Shown here piece by piece: positions 45,062 to 54,095 of a stretch of 64,000 nucleotides of DNA. Position 1 is the stretch's first letter, and each line of letters starts with the position of its first letter. Below the pieces are notes generated by a model, which was not told where the DNA came from, did no database searches, and was given only the letters and a program-made list of their open reading frames with translations. The translations under genes and the position numbers were made by a program. Location: contig JAMWZD010000002.1 in the NCBI GenBank assembly GCA_024304995.1, forward strand, positions 583,740 to 647,739, given 5' to 3'. The stretch is from Rickettsiales bacterium. Its GTDB lineage: Bacteria > Pseudomonadota > Alphaproteobacteria > Rickettsiales > UBA998.

Positions 45062-46525
45062 ATGAGCGAACTCACCCGACTGACGGTTGCACAAACCGCA
45101 AAAATGATTGCTGATAAAGATGTCTCTGCGCGTGAAGTGACGGAACAATATCTAGCAGAAATCAAAGCAAAGAATGAGCATTTAAATGCCTATATTACGG
45201 TTACTGAAGAACGCGCATTAGCGCAGGCAGACGCATCGGATGCGCGCATTGCAAAGGGTGAAGGGCGCGCGCTGGATGGTGTGCCTTTGGCGGTGAAGGA
45301 TTTATTCTGCACAAAAGATGTTCGCACCACGGCATGTTCCAAAATTTTAGGCGATTTCACGCCGACATATGAATCCACTGTGACGCAAAATCTGCTGGAT
45401 GCAGGCTGCGTAACGCTGGGAAAAACCAATCTGGATGAATTTGCGATGGGGTCTGCCAACATCACCAGCTATTATGGTGACGTGAAAAACCCGTGGGGTG
45501 AGAAAGTGAGTGCAGAGATTGTGCCTGGCGGGTCGTCTGGTGGGTCTGCTGCGGCAACGGCGGCGCATTTATGTGCGGCATCTTTGGGAACGGATACGGG
45601 CGGGTCTATCCGCCAGCCTGCCGCATTCTGCGGGATTACGGGGTTTAAACCAACCTATGGGCGTTGCTCACGTTGGGGAACGATTGCCTTTGCCAGTTCG
45701 CTGGATCAGGCAGGTCCAATCACCAAAAATGTGGAAGATGCAGCACTGATTTTCCAGCATATGGCCGGTCATGATGCAAAGGATTCTACGTCTGCAGCGC
45801 TTGCAGTGCCAGATGTGTCTTCAGTGCTGAATCAATCCGTCAAAGGGTTGCGCGTGGGCGTGCCTGCGGAATATCGCATGGATGGCATGAATGAAGAAGT
45901 GGAAGCGATGTGGGACAAAGGCGTGGCGTTGCTGAAAGAGCAGGGTGCAGAGATTGTTCCAATTTCACTGAAACACACAAAATATGCCCTGCCGACTTAT
46001 TATATTATTGCTCCTGCAGAAGCATCTTCCAACCTCGCGCGTTACGACGGCGTGCGGTATGGTCAGCGTATTGCGGAAGCGGGAGATGGCATTGATGATA
46101 TGTATTACAAAACCCGAGCAGATGGCTTTGGCGACGAAGTGAAACGCCGCATCATGATTGGTACATATGTGCTTTCTGCGGGATATTATGATGCATATTA
46201 TCTGAAGGCACAGCGTGTGCGAGCCAAAATCATTCAGGACTTTGATGAAGCATTTGAGAAGATAGATGTGATTTTAACGCCAACTGCACCAAGTGCAGCC
46301 TTTAAAATTGGTGAGAAAATGGAAGACCCTGTAGCAATGTATCTCAATGATGTGTTCACCGTGCCAGCCAGTCTTGCAGGGCTGCCAGGCATTGCACTGC
46401 CAGCAGGTTTAAGCGAAGGCGGGTTGCCACTAGGGCTGCAACTTCTGGCGCAATCGTTTGATGAAATGACATTGTTTAAAGCGGCTCATGCGCTGGAGAA
46501 TGCGCTGGAGTTTAAGGGGTTATAA
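45062..46525 (+). CDS. gatA: GatA, Asp/Glu-tRNA amidotransferase subunit A
   Basis: GatA is the amidase subunit that releases ammonia from glutamine. The 487-residue protein has the amidase signature [13 protein letters not shown], with the catalytic Ser pair, [16 protein letters not shown], and the catalytic Lys in [12 protein letters not shown] at 45056 is in frame two codons upstream; ATG at 45062 is preferred. gatB does not follow: the next gene is convergent and unrelated, so gatB must be elsewhere. Confidence 0.96.
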   Translation: MSELTRLTVAQTAKMIADKDVSAREVTEQYLAEIKAKNEHLNAYITVTEERALAQADASDARIAKGEGRALDGVPLAVKDLFCTKDVRTTACSKILGDFTPTYESTVTQNLLDAGCVTLGKTNLDEFAMGSANITSYYGDVKNPWGEKVSAEIVPGGSSGGSAAATAAHLCAASLGTDTGGSIRQPAAFCGITGFKPTYGRCSRWGTIAFASSLDQAGPITKNVEDAALIFQHMAGHDAKDSTSAALAVPDVSSVLNQSVKGLRVGVPAEYRMDGMNEEVEAMWDKGVALLKEQGAEIVPISLKHTKYALPTYYIIAPAEASSNLARYDGVRYGQRIAEAGDGIDDMYYKTRADGFGDEVKRRIMIGTYVLSAGYYDAYYLKAQRVRAKIIQDFDEAFEKIDVILTPTAPSAAFKIGEKMEDPVAMYLNDVFTVPASLAGLPGIALPAGLSEGGLPLGLQLLAQSFDEMTLFKAAHALENALEFKGL

Positions 46526-47206
46526 TTCTGCAATAAGTGGCATGTGGTCGCTATGTGCTAGCCACATTTCTTTATCGCCAACTTTTATATTTGCGTTGTC
46601 TGAAATTAAATCAGATGACGCAAATATATAATCCACATGATATGGTTTTTGTGTATTTCTTTGCAAATATAAAGTCGGATTAGTTTCGCTGCCTTGTTGT
46701 TGATTTTCTAAACTATGGTACATGCTGAAAATTTGTTTTTTCTTTAACATATCAACGGCTTGCGAGTGGTTGCCACGTTTATATCTAAAATCCCACTGGC
46801 TGCTGCTGTTGAAGTCACCACAAATTATCTGCTTTGCAGGCTTTAATTTCTCACCATGCAATTCTATATATTGATGAAATTGCTCAATATATTTGTAAGG
46901 CTTGCTTTTTGTCCAAACAGCTAAAATAGAAATGTCGTTTACTGTAGCAGGAAGAAAAGTTTCAAGGTTATTAGCGTCCCATTGTAGTCCCTTTAACTTT
47001 AAATCATTTTTGCAAAATATGCCTAACCCCTTCTTTTGATTGCTGCCACACCAAAGAAAATTTTCTGCCCAGTTTCTGTAATCCTTATCATTTGAAATAT
47101 TTGGATTTTCGCATTCCTGCAATACCAGAATATCTGCGTCTATCTGTTCAAACAGTGCTATCTTTTTTCTTGCAGCGCCGTTGCAGTTCCATGTTGCAAT
47201 TCTCAC
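46520..47206 (-). CDS. Endonuclease/exonuclease/phosphatase (EEP) family protein
   Basis: The 228 residues have the EEP fold order: [14 protein letters not shown] (Asn site), LVLQECENP (Glu metal ligand), [14 protein letters not shown] (Asp-Phe-Asn), [10 protein letters not shown] and HSDHMPL (catalytic His). EEP enzymes cut nucleic acids or phosphodiesters; substrate is unknown. The gene is AT-rich compared with gatA and radC, starts with GTG, and overlaps the radC stop by three bases, so it is co-transcribed with radC. Its 3' end overlaps convergent gatA by six bases. An acquired nuclease is a fair inference. Confidence 0.85.
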   Translation of the reverse strand: MRIATWNCNGAARKKIALFEQIDADILVLQECENPNISNDKDYRNWAENFLWCGSNQKKGLGIFCKNDLKLKGLQWDANNLETFLPATVNDISILAVWTKSKPYKYIEQFHQYIELHGEKLKPAKQIICGDFNSSSQWDFRYKRGNHSQAVDMLKKKQIFSMYHSLENQQQGSETNPTLYLQRNTQKPYHVDYIFASSDLISDNANIKVGDKEMWLAHSDHMPLIAEL

Positions 47207-47880
47207 AACAACCCATTGCTCTTAAATGAATAATGCTTGTGTTTGGCAATAATCAAATGGTCGTGAATGCGGATATTGAGTGCATTGGCGGCTTCTACGA
47301 TGTTCACAGTCATATCAATATCCGCTTTGCTGGGCGTAGGGTCGCCGCTGGGGTGATTGTGGGAAAGGATGAGCGCGGACGCGCCCAGTTCCAGCGCACG
47401 TTTCATCACTTCGCGGGGGTAAACTGGGGTGTGATCCACCGTGCCTGTTTGTTGCACTTCATCTGCAATGAGTTTGTTTTTATTGTTTAAGAACAGAATG
47501 CGAAACTCCTCGCGTGTCTGATGCCCCATTTTTAACTGGCAGTAATCCAGCAATTTTGTCCATGAATTGATGATGGGTGCGTCATGAATCTGTTCACGCA
47601 GCAAATGCTGGCAGCTTGCCTCCACCAGTTTGATGCTGGCAATCACGGCTTCCCCCACCCCATCAATTTCTGCAAGCTGGGAAGGGGGGGCATGAATCAC
47701 ATTGGCAAAATTGCCAAAATGCTGCATCAATGCGCGCGCCAGCGGTTTCACGTCACCTCGTGGTTTGGCAGCAAAAAGCAGCATTTCCAGTAATTCATAA
47801 TCTGCGACCGCAGCGCCACCGCCATTTAAGAACCGTTCGCGCAGCCGTTTGCGGTGTCCAATCTGATAAGGTTCGCTCAT
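47203..47880 (-). CDS. radC: RadC family JAB/MPN-domain protein
   Basis: RadC proteins carry a JAMM metal site of unclear function; the old DNA-repair link is disputed. The 225-residue protein has the N-terminal helical region (HRKRLRERFLNGGG, YELLEMLLF) and helix-hairpin-helix-like IDGVGEAVIASI. The JAMM motif follows in ILSHNHPSGDPTPSKADIDM. It is co-translated with the EEP gene and divergent from purE. Confidence 0.93.
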   Translation of the reverse strand: MSEPYQIGHRKRLRERFLNGGGAAVADYELLEMLLFAAKPRGDVKPLARALMQHFGNFANVIHAPPSQLAEIDGVGEAVIASIKLVEASCQHLLREQIHDAPIINSWTKLLDYCQLKMGHQTREEFRILFLNNKNKLIADEVQQTGTVDHTPVYPREVMKRALELGASALILSHNHPSGDPTPSKADIDMTVNIVEAANALNIRIHDHLIIAKHKHYSFKSNGLL

Positions 47881-47894
47881 TGTGATGATAAAGG

Positions 47895-47923
47895 TTGCAC
47901 TAGCATAGCTTGATTCATATAAT
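47895..47923 (+). promoter_or_regulatory. Sigma-70 promoter of purEK
   Basis: TTGCAC at 47895-47900 and a perfect TATAAT at 47918-47923, separated by 17 bases. It lies about 35 bases before the purE start, in the divergent gap with radC. Confidence 0.7.
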
Positions 47924-47957
47924 ATCGTCTTTTTATTACAAGCGAAAAGGAGTCGCC

Positions 47958-48440
47958 ATGGCGAATAATCCAGTAGTAAGCGTGATTATGGGGTCAACAT
48001 CAGACATGCCCACTATGCAACATGCCGTTGATATACTTGAAGAACTGGGCGTGGCGCATGAGGTGAAAGTGGTGTCTGCGCATCGTACGCCAGAGCGACT
48101 ATTTTCTTTTTCAAAAACAGCAGAAGATCGCGGCATTCAGGTGATTATTGCGGGTGCAGGGGGCGCAGCGCATCTGCCAGGCATGGTGTCTTCACTCACC
48201 ACACTGCCTGTTCTGGGCGTGCCTGTGCAGAGCAAGGCGCTGGACGGGATGGATAGTTTGCTTTCCATTGTGCAAATGCCAAAAGGCGTGCCTGTGGGTA
48301 CGTTGGCGATTGGCAATGCGGGGGCAGGCAATGCTGCGTTGCTTGCCGCATCTATTGTGGCGCTCAAGGATGATGCTGTGAGGGATGCGCTGAAATCCTT
48401 CCGCCAGAAGCAGACAGACAGCGTGGTGGAAACGCCGTAA
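47958..48440 (+). CDS. purE: PurE, N5-carboxyaminoimidazole ribonucleotide mutase
   Basis: PurE moves the carboxyl group in the sixth step of purine synthesis. The 160-residue protein has the class I signatures [40 protein letters not shown] and [20 protein letters not shown]. The ATG at 47958 follows AAGGAG at 47947-47952; an ATG at 47910 would read through the promoter -10 box. Its stop codon overlaps the purK start by one base. Confidence 0.96.
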   Translation: MANNPVVSVIMGSTSDMPTMQHAVDILEELGVAHEVKVVSAHRTPERLFSFSKTAEDRGIQVIIAGAGGAAHLPGMVSSLTTLPVLGVPVQSKALDGMDSLLSIVQMPKGVPVGTLAIGNAGAGNAALLAASIVALKDDAVRDALKSFRQKQTDSVVETP

Positions 48441-49501
48441 TGCTTGCAACAGGTTCAGTCATTGGCGTGATGGGCGGCGGGCAATTGGCGCGTATGTTCG
48501 CTATGAAAGCTGCGCAATATGGGTATCATGTGCATATTTACTCTGACAAACACAACTGCCCCGCGCAGGAAGTGTCTCGTGATATTACGATTGCGGATTA
48601 TGAGGATGAAGCGGCATTAGCAGCGTTTTGTAGCGCGGTAGATGTGGTTACGGTCGAGTTTGAAAATATACCTGCCAAAGCAGCGCATTTTATTGCTGAA
48701 AAAGTGGATTTCTTTCCAGCACCAGATATGTTTGCTATCTGCCGTGACCGTGGCAAGGAAAAAGCATTTGTGACAGAAGCAGGGGCGCACACTACGCGAT
48801 ATAAGCTGGCAAACTCACAAGCAGAACTTGAGCAGGCGGTCAAAGAAATTGGCGTGCCATGCATTGTGAAAACCACTACGGAAGGATATGACGGCAAAGG
48901 GCAGTTTCGCATTAAAGAACCACAGCATATACAAAATGTTTGGCATGAAGCAGGGCAGCGTGAATTAATTGTGGAAGCATTTGTCGGCTTTGAATCTGAA
49001 GCGTCTGCGATTGTAGCGCGCAATCAGACAGGGGAGATTCAGATATTTCCAATTGCTGATAATGAGCATAGAGATGGCATTTTACATCGTTCCTCTGTTC
49101 CAACGCGCATTTCTGACATTGCGCAATCAAAGATAATACACGCGGCAAAAGCGATTGCAGAAAAGGCAAATCTGGTTGGCTTGCTGGCGATTGAATTTTT
49201 CGTGATGGCAGACGGTGATGTGCTGGTGAATGAAATGGCGCCACGCCCCCATAATAGCGGGCATTGGACGATGGATGGTTGCAATGTGTGCCAGTTTGAG
49301 CAGTTATTGCGCGTGTGTGTTGGTTTGCCGCTGAAAACACCGAACATTATTGCGCCTACAGAGATGACAAATCTGATTGGCAGTGATGTTGACAATCTGC
49401 AATCTGCTTATCAGGATAATATGTCGCATCTGCATCTATATGGAAAATCTGATGTGCGTGCAGGGCGCAAAATGGGGCATGTAAATCGGTTGATGACTTA
49501 A
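48440..49501 (+). CDS. purK: PurK, N5-carboxyaminoimidazole ribonucleotide synthetase
   Basis: PurK carboxylates AIR with bicarbonate and ATP, giving the substrate of PurE. The 353 residues of this ATP-grasp protein include GVMGGGQLARMFAM, VTVEFENIP, CIVKTTTEGYDGKGQFRI (ATP-grasp loop) and EMAPRPHNSGHWTMDGC (metal site). It overlaps the purE stop by one base and its end overlaps convergent gene 49498 by four bases. Confidence 0.96.
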   Translation: MLATGSVIGVMGGGQLARMFAMKAAQYGYHVHIYSDKHNCPAQEVSRDITIADYEDEAALAAFCSAVDVVTVEFENIPAKAAHFIAEKVDFFPAPDMFAICRDRGKEKAFVTEAGAHTTRYKLANSQAELEQAVKEIGVPCIVKTTTEGYDGKGQFRIKEPQHIQNVWHEAGQRELIVEAFVGFESEASAIVARNQTGEIQIFPIADNEHRDGILHRSSVPTRISDIAQSKIIHAAKAIAEKANLVGLLAIEFFVMADGDVLVNEMAPRPHNSGHWTMDGCNVCQFEQLLRVCVGLPLKTPNIIAPTEMTNLIGSDVDNLQSAYQDNMSHLHLYGKSDVRAGRKMGHVNRLMT

Positions 49502-49806
49502 CCGCGATATAATTTATCGTTCTTATCTGGCGCAGGAGGCAGAGATGCCGCTCGAATTGTATCATCATCGCTATAATTAATTTCAGAAATATTATCAGCA
49601 ATTGCTGCAATAGCATCTCTTGTGGAAATCGTATATTTTGCGCCTTCTAACAATTTGGGAGAAACAATATCTTCGTTTTTAACAATTTTTTCTGCAATAG
49701 CCTGAGCGGTAGGTTTAATCCCTACAGATGCTAATTCGCTGGCAAACTGCTTAACTGCTTTTAAGTCAGATTGATCAGGAATGAATATATTGATTTTTTG
49801 CGTCAT
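49498..49806 (-). CDS. Unknown small protein (102 residues)
   Basis: I do not recognise this protein. It is soluble, with a helix-rich N-terminal half (SDLKAVKQFASELASVGI, PTAQAIAEKIVKNED) and a Pro-rich tail (ASLPPAPDKNDKLYRG). It overlaps the gene before it by 32 bases and the end of convergent purK by four bases. AT-rich. With its partner at 49775 it makes a two-gene unit, arranged like a small toxin-antitoxin or accessory pair, but no known toxin motif is seen. Confidence 0.5.
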   Translation of the reverse strand: MTQKINIFIPDQSDLKAVKQFASELASVGIKPTAQAIAEKIVKNEDIVSPKLLEGAKYTISTRDAIAAIADNISEINYSDDDTIRAASLPPAPDKNDKLYRG

Positions 49807-49975
49807 AAGAAGAAAATAGCGGATTTAAATGTTCAGGACCATTCATAATTTCAAGGGCTAGTAAACCAATCTCAAGTTCTGATTCATCAAGGCGCATACC
49901 CTGACATACATCATGGTAAGTTGCGCCTGGCTTCATCACATATTTTGAACCTAAAGAAATTGGTTTGTTGTTCAT
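49775..49975 (-). CDS. Unknown small protein (66 residues)
   Basis: I do not recognise this short protein. MNNKPISLGSKYVMKPGATY and HDVCQGMRLDESELEIGL suggest a small soluble helical fold. It starts the two-gene unit; its 3' end overlaps the next gene by 32 bases, so they are translated together. It is unrelated to purK or yqgE on either side. Confidence 0.45.
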   Translation of the reverse strand: MNNKPISLGSKYVMKPGATYHDVCQGMRLDESELEIGLLALEIMNGPEHLNPLFSSYDAKNQYIHS

Positions 49976-50081
49976 TTTTGCTATCCTGTCTAACTATTAT
50001 TCAAGTATAGCAAAGTAAAACTAAATTTGGTGTTACAGTTTTGTGAATATAGTTAAAGTAATATTCATAAAACTGTCATAA

Positions 50082-50702
50082 TTATGCATGTCCTGCGACA
50101 GGGGAAAAACGCAACATATCCACACCAATTGCCTTTGTAGACAAGCCATATTTTGCACTATCATCTCCGCAGAACACAATTTCAGGAGCGGCCTGCAATG
50201 TCAGCCAGTTATTGGCTTCAATTTCAGATTCTAGCTGCCCCGCAGCCCAACCTGCATATCCGACTGCAAGCAACGCATCCTTAGGGCCTTTGCCTTTTGC
50301 CAGATCACGCAGCACATTCAGGCTTGCAGTAATATTGATGCCTTCTTCAAACATCAGCGTATCTTCCGTTTCGTAATCATCACTATGCAGCACAAACCCA
50401 CGATTTTCTTCAATAGGGCCACCATGATATACTGTCAGTTCAGGCTGGCTTTCATTCACTTGAATGCCTAATTGCTGAAATAATGATGCGGAATGCACCA
50501 TGTCCAGTGGCTTGTTTAACACGATGCCCATTGCGCCACCAGCGTTATGGGCGAAAATGAATATTACAGATTGAGCAAAAAATTCACCCATAATGCTTGG
50601 CGTAGCAATTAATAATTGCCCTTCAAGATAGCCTTCTTTTGAAGAAAACTTGTCTGCATTATCGAAATTTATATCGCCATTGGAAAAAGGTCGTTTTGTC
50701 AT
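50082..50702 (-). CDS. YqgE/AlgH family (UPF0301) protein
   Basis: The 206 residues match the UPF0301 family: GYLEGQLLIATPSIM, FIFAHNAGGAMGIVLNKPLD and VGYAGWAAGQLESEIEANNW. The function is uncertain; AlgH is linked to alginate regulation in Pseudomonas. It stands alone on the minus strand with a 111-base gap to the next gene. Confidence 0.92.
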   Translation of the reverse strand: MTKRPFSNGDINFDNADKFSSKEGYLEGQLLIATPSIMGEFFAQSVIFIFAHNAGGAMGIVLNKPLDMVHSASLFQQLGIQVNESQPELTVYHGGPIEENRGFVLHSDDYETEDTLMFEEGINITASLNVLRDLAKGKGPKDALLAVGYAGWAAGQLESEIEANNWLTLQAAPEIVFCGDDSAKYGLSTKAIGVDMLRFSPVAGHA

Positions 50703-50813
50703 AAATGCTCAAATATTGTGTTGTTCTGCTGTTATTATATCATTAAAGGATAATCAGTGCCACCGCACATATCAAGTGATATATGTCACATATGCCACGC
50801 TTCAAGGGAATGG

Positions 50814-51728
50814 CTACTGTTTTACAGGGTAAATATAGTAACCCTTATTTTCAAGCAGCTGCAAAATGCCGTGTTCTTTTGGCAAATGTAATGCCCCAAC
50901 CGCGGTGAAAGCGCTGCCCTTTTGCAGATGTGGCAACATGCCTTCAACCATCCGTTCATTGCGCTTAATCACCAGAGACGCTTCAAGTTTTGCTGCAATA
51001 TCTTTATTCTCTATCATTTCAAAACTGGCATCTCCTGCCTGATTTACTTTTGAGAGATTTTGCTGAAGATAGGCTTCTTTCAGATCGTTATTGAGCTTTT
51101 TTACCACATCAAAATAGTTGATAGTGTCCCGCAAGGCTTCTATCTGTTCTTCCTGAGTAAGCACTTCAAAGGCTTCAAACTGCGCTTTCATATCTTCCAG
51201 TGCCAGCACATCCAGCTTGTTTTCAGCTGCAATGCGTTGCAACATATCGTCCACCACTTCGCCTGAAAGTTCAATAAGTGAAATCTGTGCCATCACGCTG
51301 GCAGCCCAGGGTTTATAACGGTCAAGATAAGGGGCGGCAATGGGCATGGGGGATTGTTCAAGCAGTGCCACCAATGCGTTGAAATCTGCTTCGCCCAACA
51401 TACTTTTCAATCCGTCATTATCAGCAGGAAGAAACATATATTGTACTATCAGAGTCGCATCCTGCGCGTCTTTTGTAAGTTCAAAAAGGGCTGTGTCTGA
51501 TGCACGAAGATAGGGCAATATATATTCAATGCGTCTGATAACTTCCTGATCACTGGTGTGAAATGTTCCAAACACAAAACTATCCTCAGTTGCATCATCA
51601 CAATCTGTTATGCGATATAGCATCGCATCCTGCGGCTGCTGTTGTATTGGTGTATAATCTTTTTGTGCATCACAGGCAAAAGACGCAACGCTAAGACTGC
51701 AAGCGAGAATAGATAATAATAATTTCAT
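50814..51728 (-). CDS. TraB/GumN-like secreted protein
   Basis: The 304-residue protein begins with a signal peptide (MKLLLSILACSLSVASFA, with a Cys just after, so possibly a lipoprotein). It has the TraB/GumN motifs: FVFGTFHTSD near the start, LFELTKDA, and FTAVGALHLPKEHG near the end. This family includes TIKI-like metal peptidases. Its ATG overlaps the trpC stop by four bases, so its translation is coupled to trp genes although no link in function is known. Confidence 0.85.
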   Translation of the reverse strand: MKLLLSILACSLSVASFACDAQKDYTPIQQQPQDAMLYRITDCDDATEDSFVFGTFHTSDQEVIRRIEYILPYLRASDTALFELTKDAQDATLIVQYMFLPADNDGLKSMLGEADFNALVALLEQSPMPIAAPYLDRYKPWAASVMAQISLIELSGEVVDDMLQRIAAENKLDVLALEDMKAQFEAFEVLTQEEQIEALRDTINYFDVVKKLNNDLKEAYLQQNLSKVNQAGDASFEMIENKDIAAKLEASLVIKRNERMVEGMLPHLQKGSAFTAVGALHLPKEHGILQLLENKGYYIYPVKQ

Positions 51729-52522
51729 GATGCATCTCCTAATAAATCAGTCGTGGCTTGTTGCACATCTGGCTGACGCATAAGCGATTCACCGACCAGA
51801 AAACCATAAATCTGATGTTGCTGGATGAATTTAATATCCTTATTTGTGTGGATGCCACTTTCACAAATAATCATTTTGTCTTTCGACACATAAGAAGATA
51901 GACCAATGGTCGTATCCAGTGAGACTTCCATCGTTTTCAAATTGCGGTTATTAATGCCAATGAGTGGCGAGCGTAGTTCTAATGCGCGGTTCAGTTCATC
52001 TATATTATGAGACTCCAGCAATACGCTCATGCCCAGTTCAAGCGCAACATCCTCCAGTTCTTTCGCCTGCGCGTCTGATAATGCTGCCATAATCAACAGG
52101 ATGCAATCTGCGCCGAGTGCGCGGCTTTCCACAATCTGATACGGGTCTATCATAAAGTCCTTGCGCAGGACGGGCAGGGCGCAGGCATGTTTTGCCTCTG
52201 CAATATAATCATCATGTCCGCTGAAATATTTCTCATCAGTCAACACAGAAAGGCACGTTGCGCCGCCTTGTTCATAATCCTTTGCAAGTGGAGCAATATC
52301 AAATGCCGCGCGGATTAGACCGCGGCTGGGGGAGGCTTTTTTAAGTTCTGCAATCAATGCAATTTCGTGTTTATGCATCCGTTCAATCAGCGCGTCTGCA
52401 AATGGGCGGATTTTTAGCGCATCCTGCAGGTTGTTTTGCAGTTCCTGCAACGAGCGTTTCTGTTTGCGCTCAGTAACAACGGTTTTTTTATATTCAATAA
52501 TTTCGGCTAGGGTATCTCTCAT
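51725..52522 (-). CDS. trpC: TrpC, indole-3-glycerol phosphate synthase
   Basis: TrpC closes the indole ring in tryptophan synthesis. The 265-residue TIM-barrel protein has LIAELKKASPSRGLIR, VLTDEKYFSGHDDYI, PVLRKDFMIDPYQI, IGINNRNLKTMEVS and ICESGIHTNKDI, all family motifs. It follows trpD by 9 bases. trpF, trpA and trpB are not here. Confidence 0.96.
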   Translation of the reverse strand: MRDTLAEIIEYKKTVVTERKQKRSLQELQNNLQDALKIRPFADALIERMHKHEIALIAELKKASPSRGLIRAAFDIAPLAKDYEQGGATCLSVLTDEKYFSGHDDYIAEAKHACALPVLRKDFMIDPYQIVESRALGADCILLIMAALSDAQAKELEDVALELGMSVLLESHNIDELNRALELRSPLIGINNRNLKTMEVSLDTTIGLSSYVSKDKMIICESGIHTNKDIKFIQQHQIYGFLVGESLMRQPDVQQATTDLLGDAS

Positions 52523-52531
52523 AAAAGTAGT

Positions 52532-53560
52532 TTAGCAGCTTTTTGCTTTGGTGGCTTCAATAAAAGCAGCTAAAGTGCGTTTTGCGTTGCCATTTTTAAG
52601 TGCATTACGCGCCATGTCACAACCTTCTTGAATGGTGGCGCAATGCTCTGCCATAAGCAAAGATGCTGCACTATTTAGAACGACAATATCTGCGTAAGCA
52701 TTATCTTTCCCACTTAAAATTCCCTGCAATGCTAAGGCATTATCTTCTGGTAAGCCGCCTGCAAGGTCTGCTTCTGTGGCGTAATCAAAGCCATATTCCT
52801 TTGGGTCTAGCGTAAATTCTTCAATGTCGCCATGTTTTAATGTGACAATATGTGAAGTGGTCGTTGTAGTGATTTCGTCCATCCCATCATTGCCATGCAC
52901 CACCCATGCATGTGTTGTCCCCAGATTATGCAGCGTTTCTGCCAATGGTCGCGCCCATGCTTTATTATACACACCAAGAAGCTGTTTTTTTGTGGCTGCG
53001 GGGTTTGCTAGCGGACCTAACAAATTGAAGATGGTGCGCAAGCCGAGTTCCTGCCGCACGGGCGCAATATGGCGCATGGCTTTGTGGTAGAGCGGAGCCA
53101 TCAGGAAGCATAAATTTGTTTCGCGCAGGGCATATTCCGAAACGTTAGCGGGCGCATCTATTACCACGCCAAGTGCTTTGAGGATATCCGAAGAACCAGA
53201 CGCAGAGGTAATGCTGCGATTGCCGTGTTTCACCACAGGCACGCCGCAGCTCGCCACCACAATGGCAACTGCAGTGGAGACGTTAAAGGTGCGCTTGCCA
53301 TCGCCTCCCGTGCCACATGTGTCTATTGCAGTGTCAGGAGCGGTAAAAGTTTGGGCTTTGTGGCGCAATGTCCGCGCACCTGCGGTAATTTCTGTTACTG
53401 TTTCGCCTTTTTGGCGCAACCCCATTAGAAATGCCCCCATCTGCGCAGGGGTGGCTCCGCCGTTCATGATGATTTGAAACGCGTGCGTGGCTGCTTCTTC
53501 GCTTAAATCACGTTTGCACGCCAGTTCGGTCAGAATATTTTGTATTTCGTTTGAGCCCAT
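52532..53560 (-). CDS. trpD: TrpD, anthranilate phosphoribosyltransferase
   Basis: TrpD joins anthranilate to PRPP. The 342-residue protein has GGATPAQMGAFLMGLRQKGE, DTCGTGGDGKRTFNVSTA (the PRPP site), KHGNRSITSASGSSDILKAL and RTIFNLLGPLANPA. It is separated from trpG by an unrelated gene with its own terminator, which is unusual. Confidence 0.96.
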   Translation of the reverse strand: MGSNEIQNILTELACKRDLSEEAATHAFQIIMNGGATPAQMGAFLMGLRQKGETVTEITAGARTLRHKAQTFTAPDTAIDTCGTGGDGKRTFNVSTAVAIVVASCGVPVVKHGNRSITSASGSSDILKALGVVIDAPANVSEYALRETNLCFLMAPLYHKAMRHIAPVRQELGLRTIFNLLGPLANPAATKKQLLGVYNKAWARPLAETLHNLGTTHAWVVHGNDGMDEITTTTTSHIVTLKHGDIEEFTLDPKEYGFDYATEADLAGGLPEDNALALQGILSGKDNAYADIVVLNSAASLLMAEHCATIQEGCDMARNALKNGNAKRTLAAFIEATKAKSC

Positions 53561-53588
53561 AATTCATATTAATAACATAGCTTCAAAC

Positions 53589-53613
53589 AAAAAAAAACCT
53601 GCTAGAAAGCAGG
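53589..53613 (-). terminator. Minus-strand terminator after the unknown gene, before trpD
   Basis: On the minus strand, CCTGCT and AGCAGG form a 6-base stem with a TTCT loop, followed by nine T. The stem begins one base after the stop codon of the gene at 53615-54007. It should cut transcription from trpEG before trpD. Confidence 0.75.
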
Positions 53614-53614
53614 A

Positions 53615-54007
53615 TTAGAATTTAGGCATCATATATTCTAAATATCGTGCCATTAAAAATTCATCTGATTTTACTTCCGGATCCATATAAGTGGTTTTTC
53701 CAGACATAGAATCATCTTGTTTTTCAGAAACACAATAAATATCGAACTTAAACGCACATGATGCACGTTTTTTGATTAATGCAGGCAATTCACCATCAAA
53801 TTCTTCAAGCTGTGCGCCCAACGAATCTGACAACATTGTTGAATAACCCACGTTAAAAATCTCATAGGTTTGTTCAACATTTAGCTTTTTAGTAGTCCAC
53901 CATGCGGTTCTGATATCTTCTTTGAGATCCAGTTTTTCATTGGTAAGTATTAGCCTGTTAAACCACTTATTGTCAGTGACTCGTATTGAACTCAATACTT
54001 TAAACAT
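53615..54007 (-). CDS. Unknown 130-residue protein between trpG and trpD
   Basis: I do not recognise this protein. It has no signal or membrane helix. It starts with MFKVLSSIRVTDNKWFNRLI and includes AWWTTKKLNVEQTYEIF, TMLSDSLGAQLEEFDGELPA and an acidic, Met-rich end (EFLMARYLEYMMPKF). It is AT-rich compared with the trp genes and has a terminator directly downstream. It seems to be an insertion that splits the trp cluster. Confidence 0.55.
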   Translation of the reverse strand: MFKVLSSIRVTDNKWFNRLILTNEKLDLKEDIRTAWWTTKKLNVEQTYEIFNVGYSTMLSDSLGAQLEEFDGELPALIKKRASCAFKFDIYCVSEKQDDSMSGKTTYMDPEVKSDEFLMARYLEYMMPKF

Positions 54008-54095
54008 AATAAAAATATTAGCTTTGCGCTTTCAAAAAAAATTCCACAGTTAAATAACTACATGTTTTATTTTAATGCAAATATTAAATGTAGAA

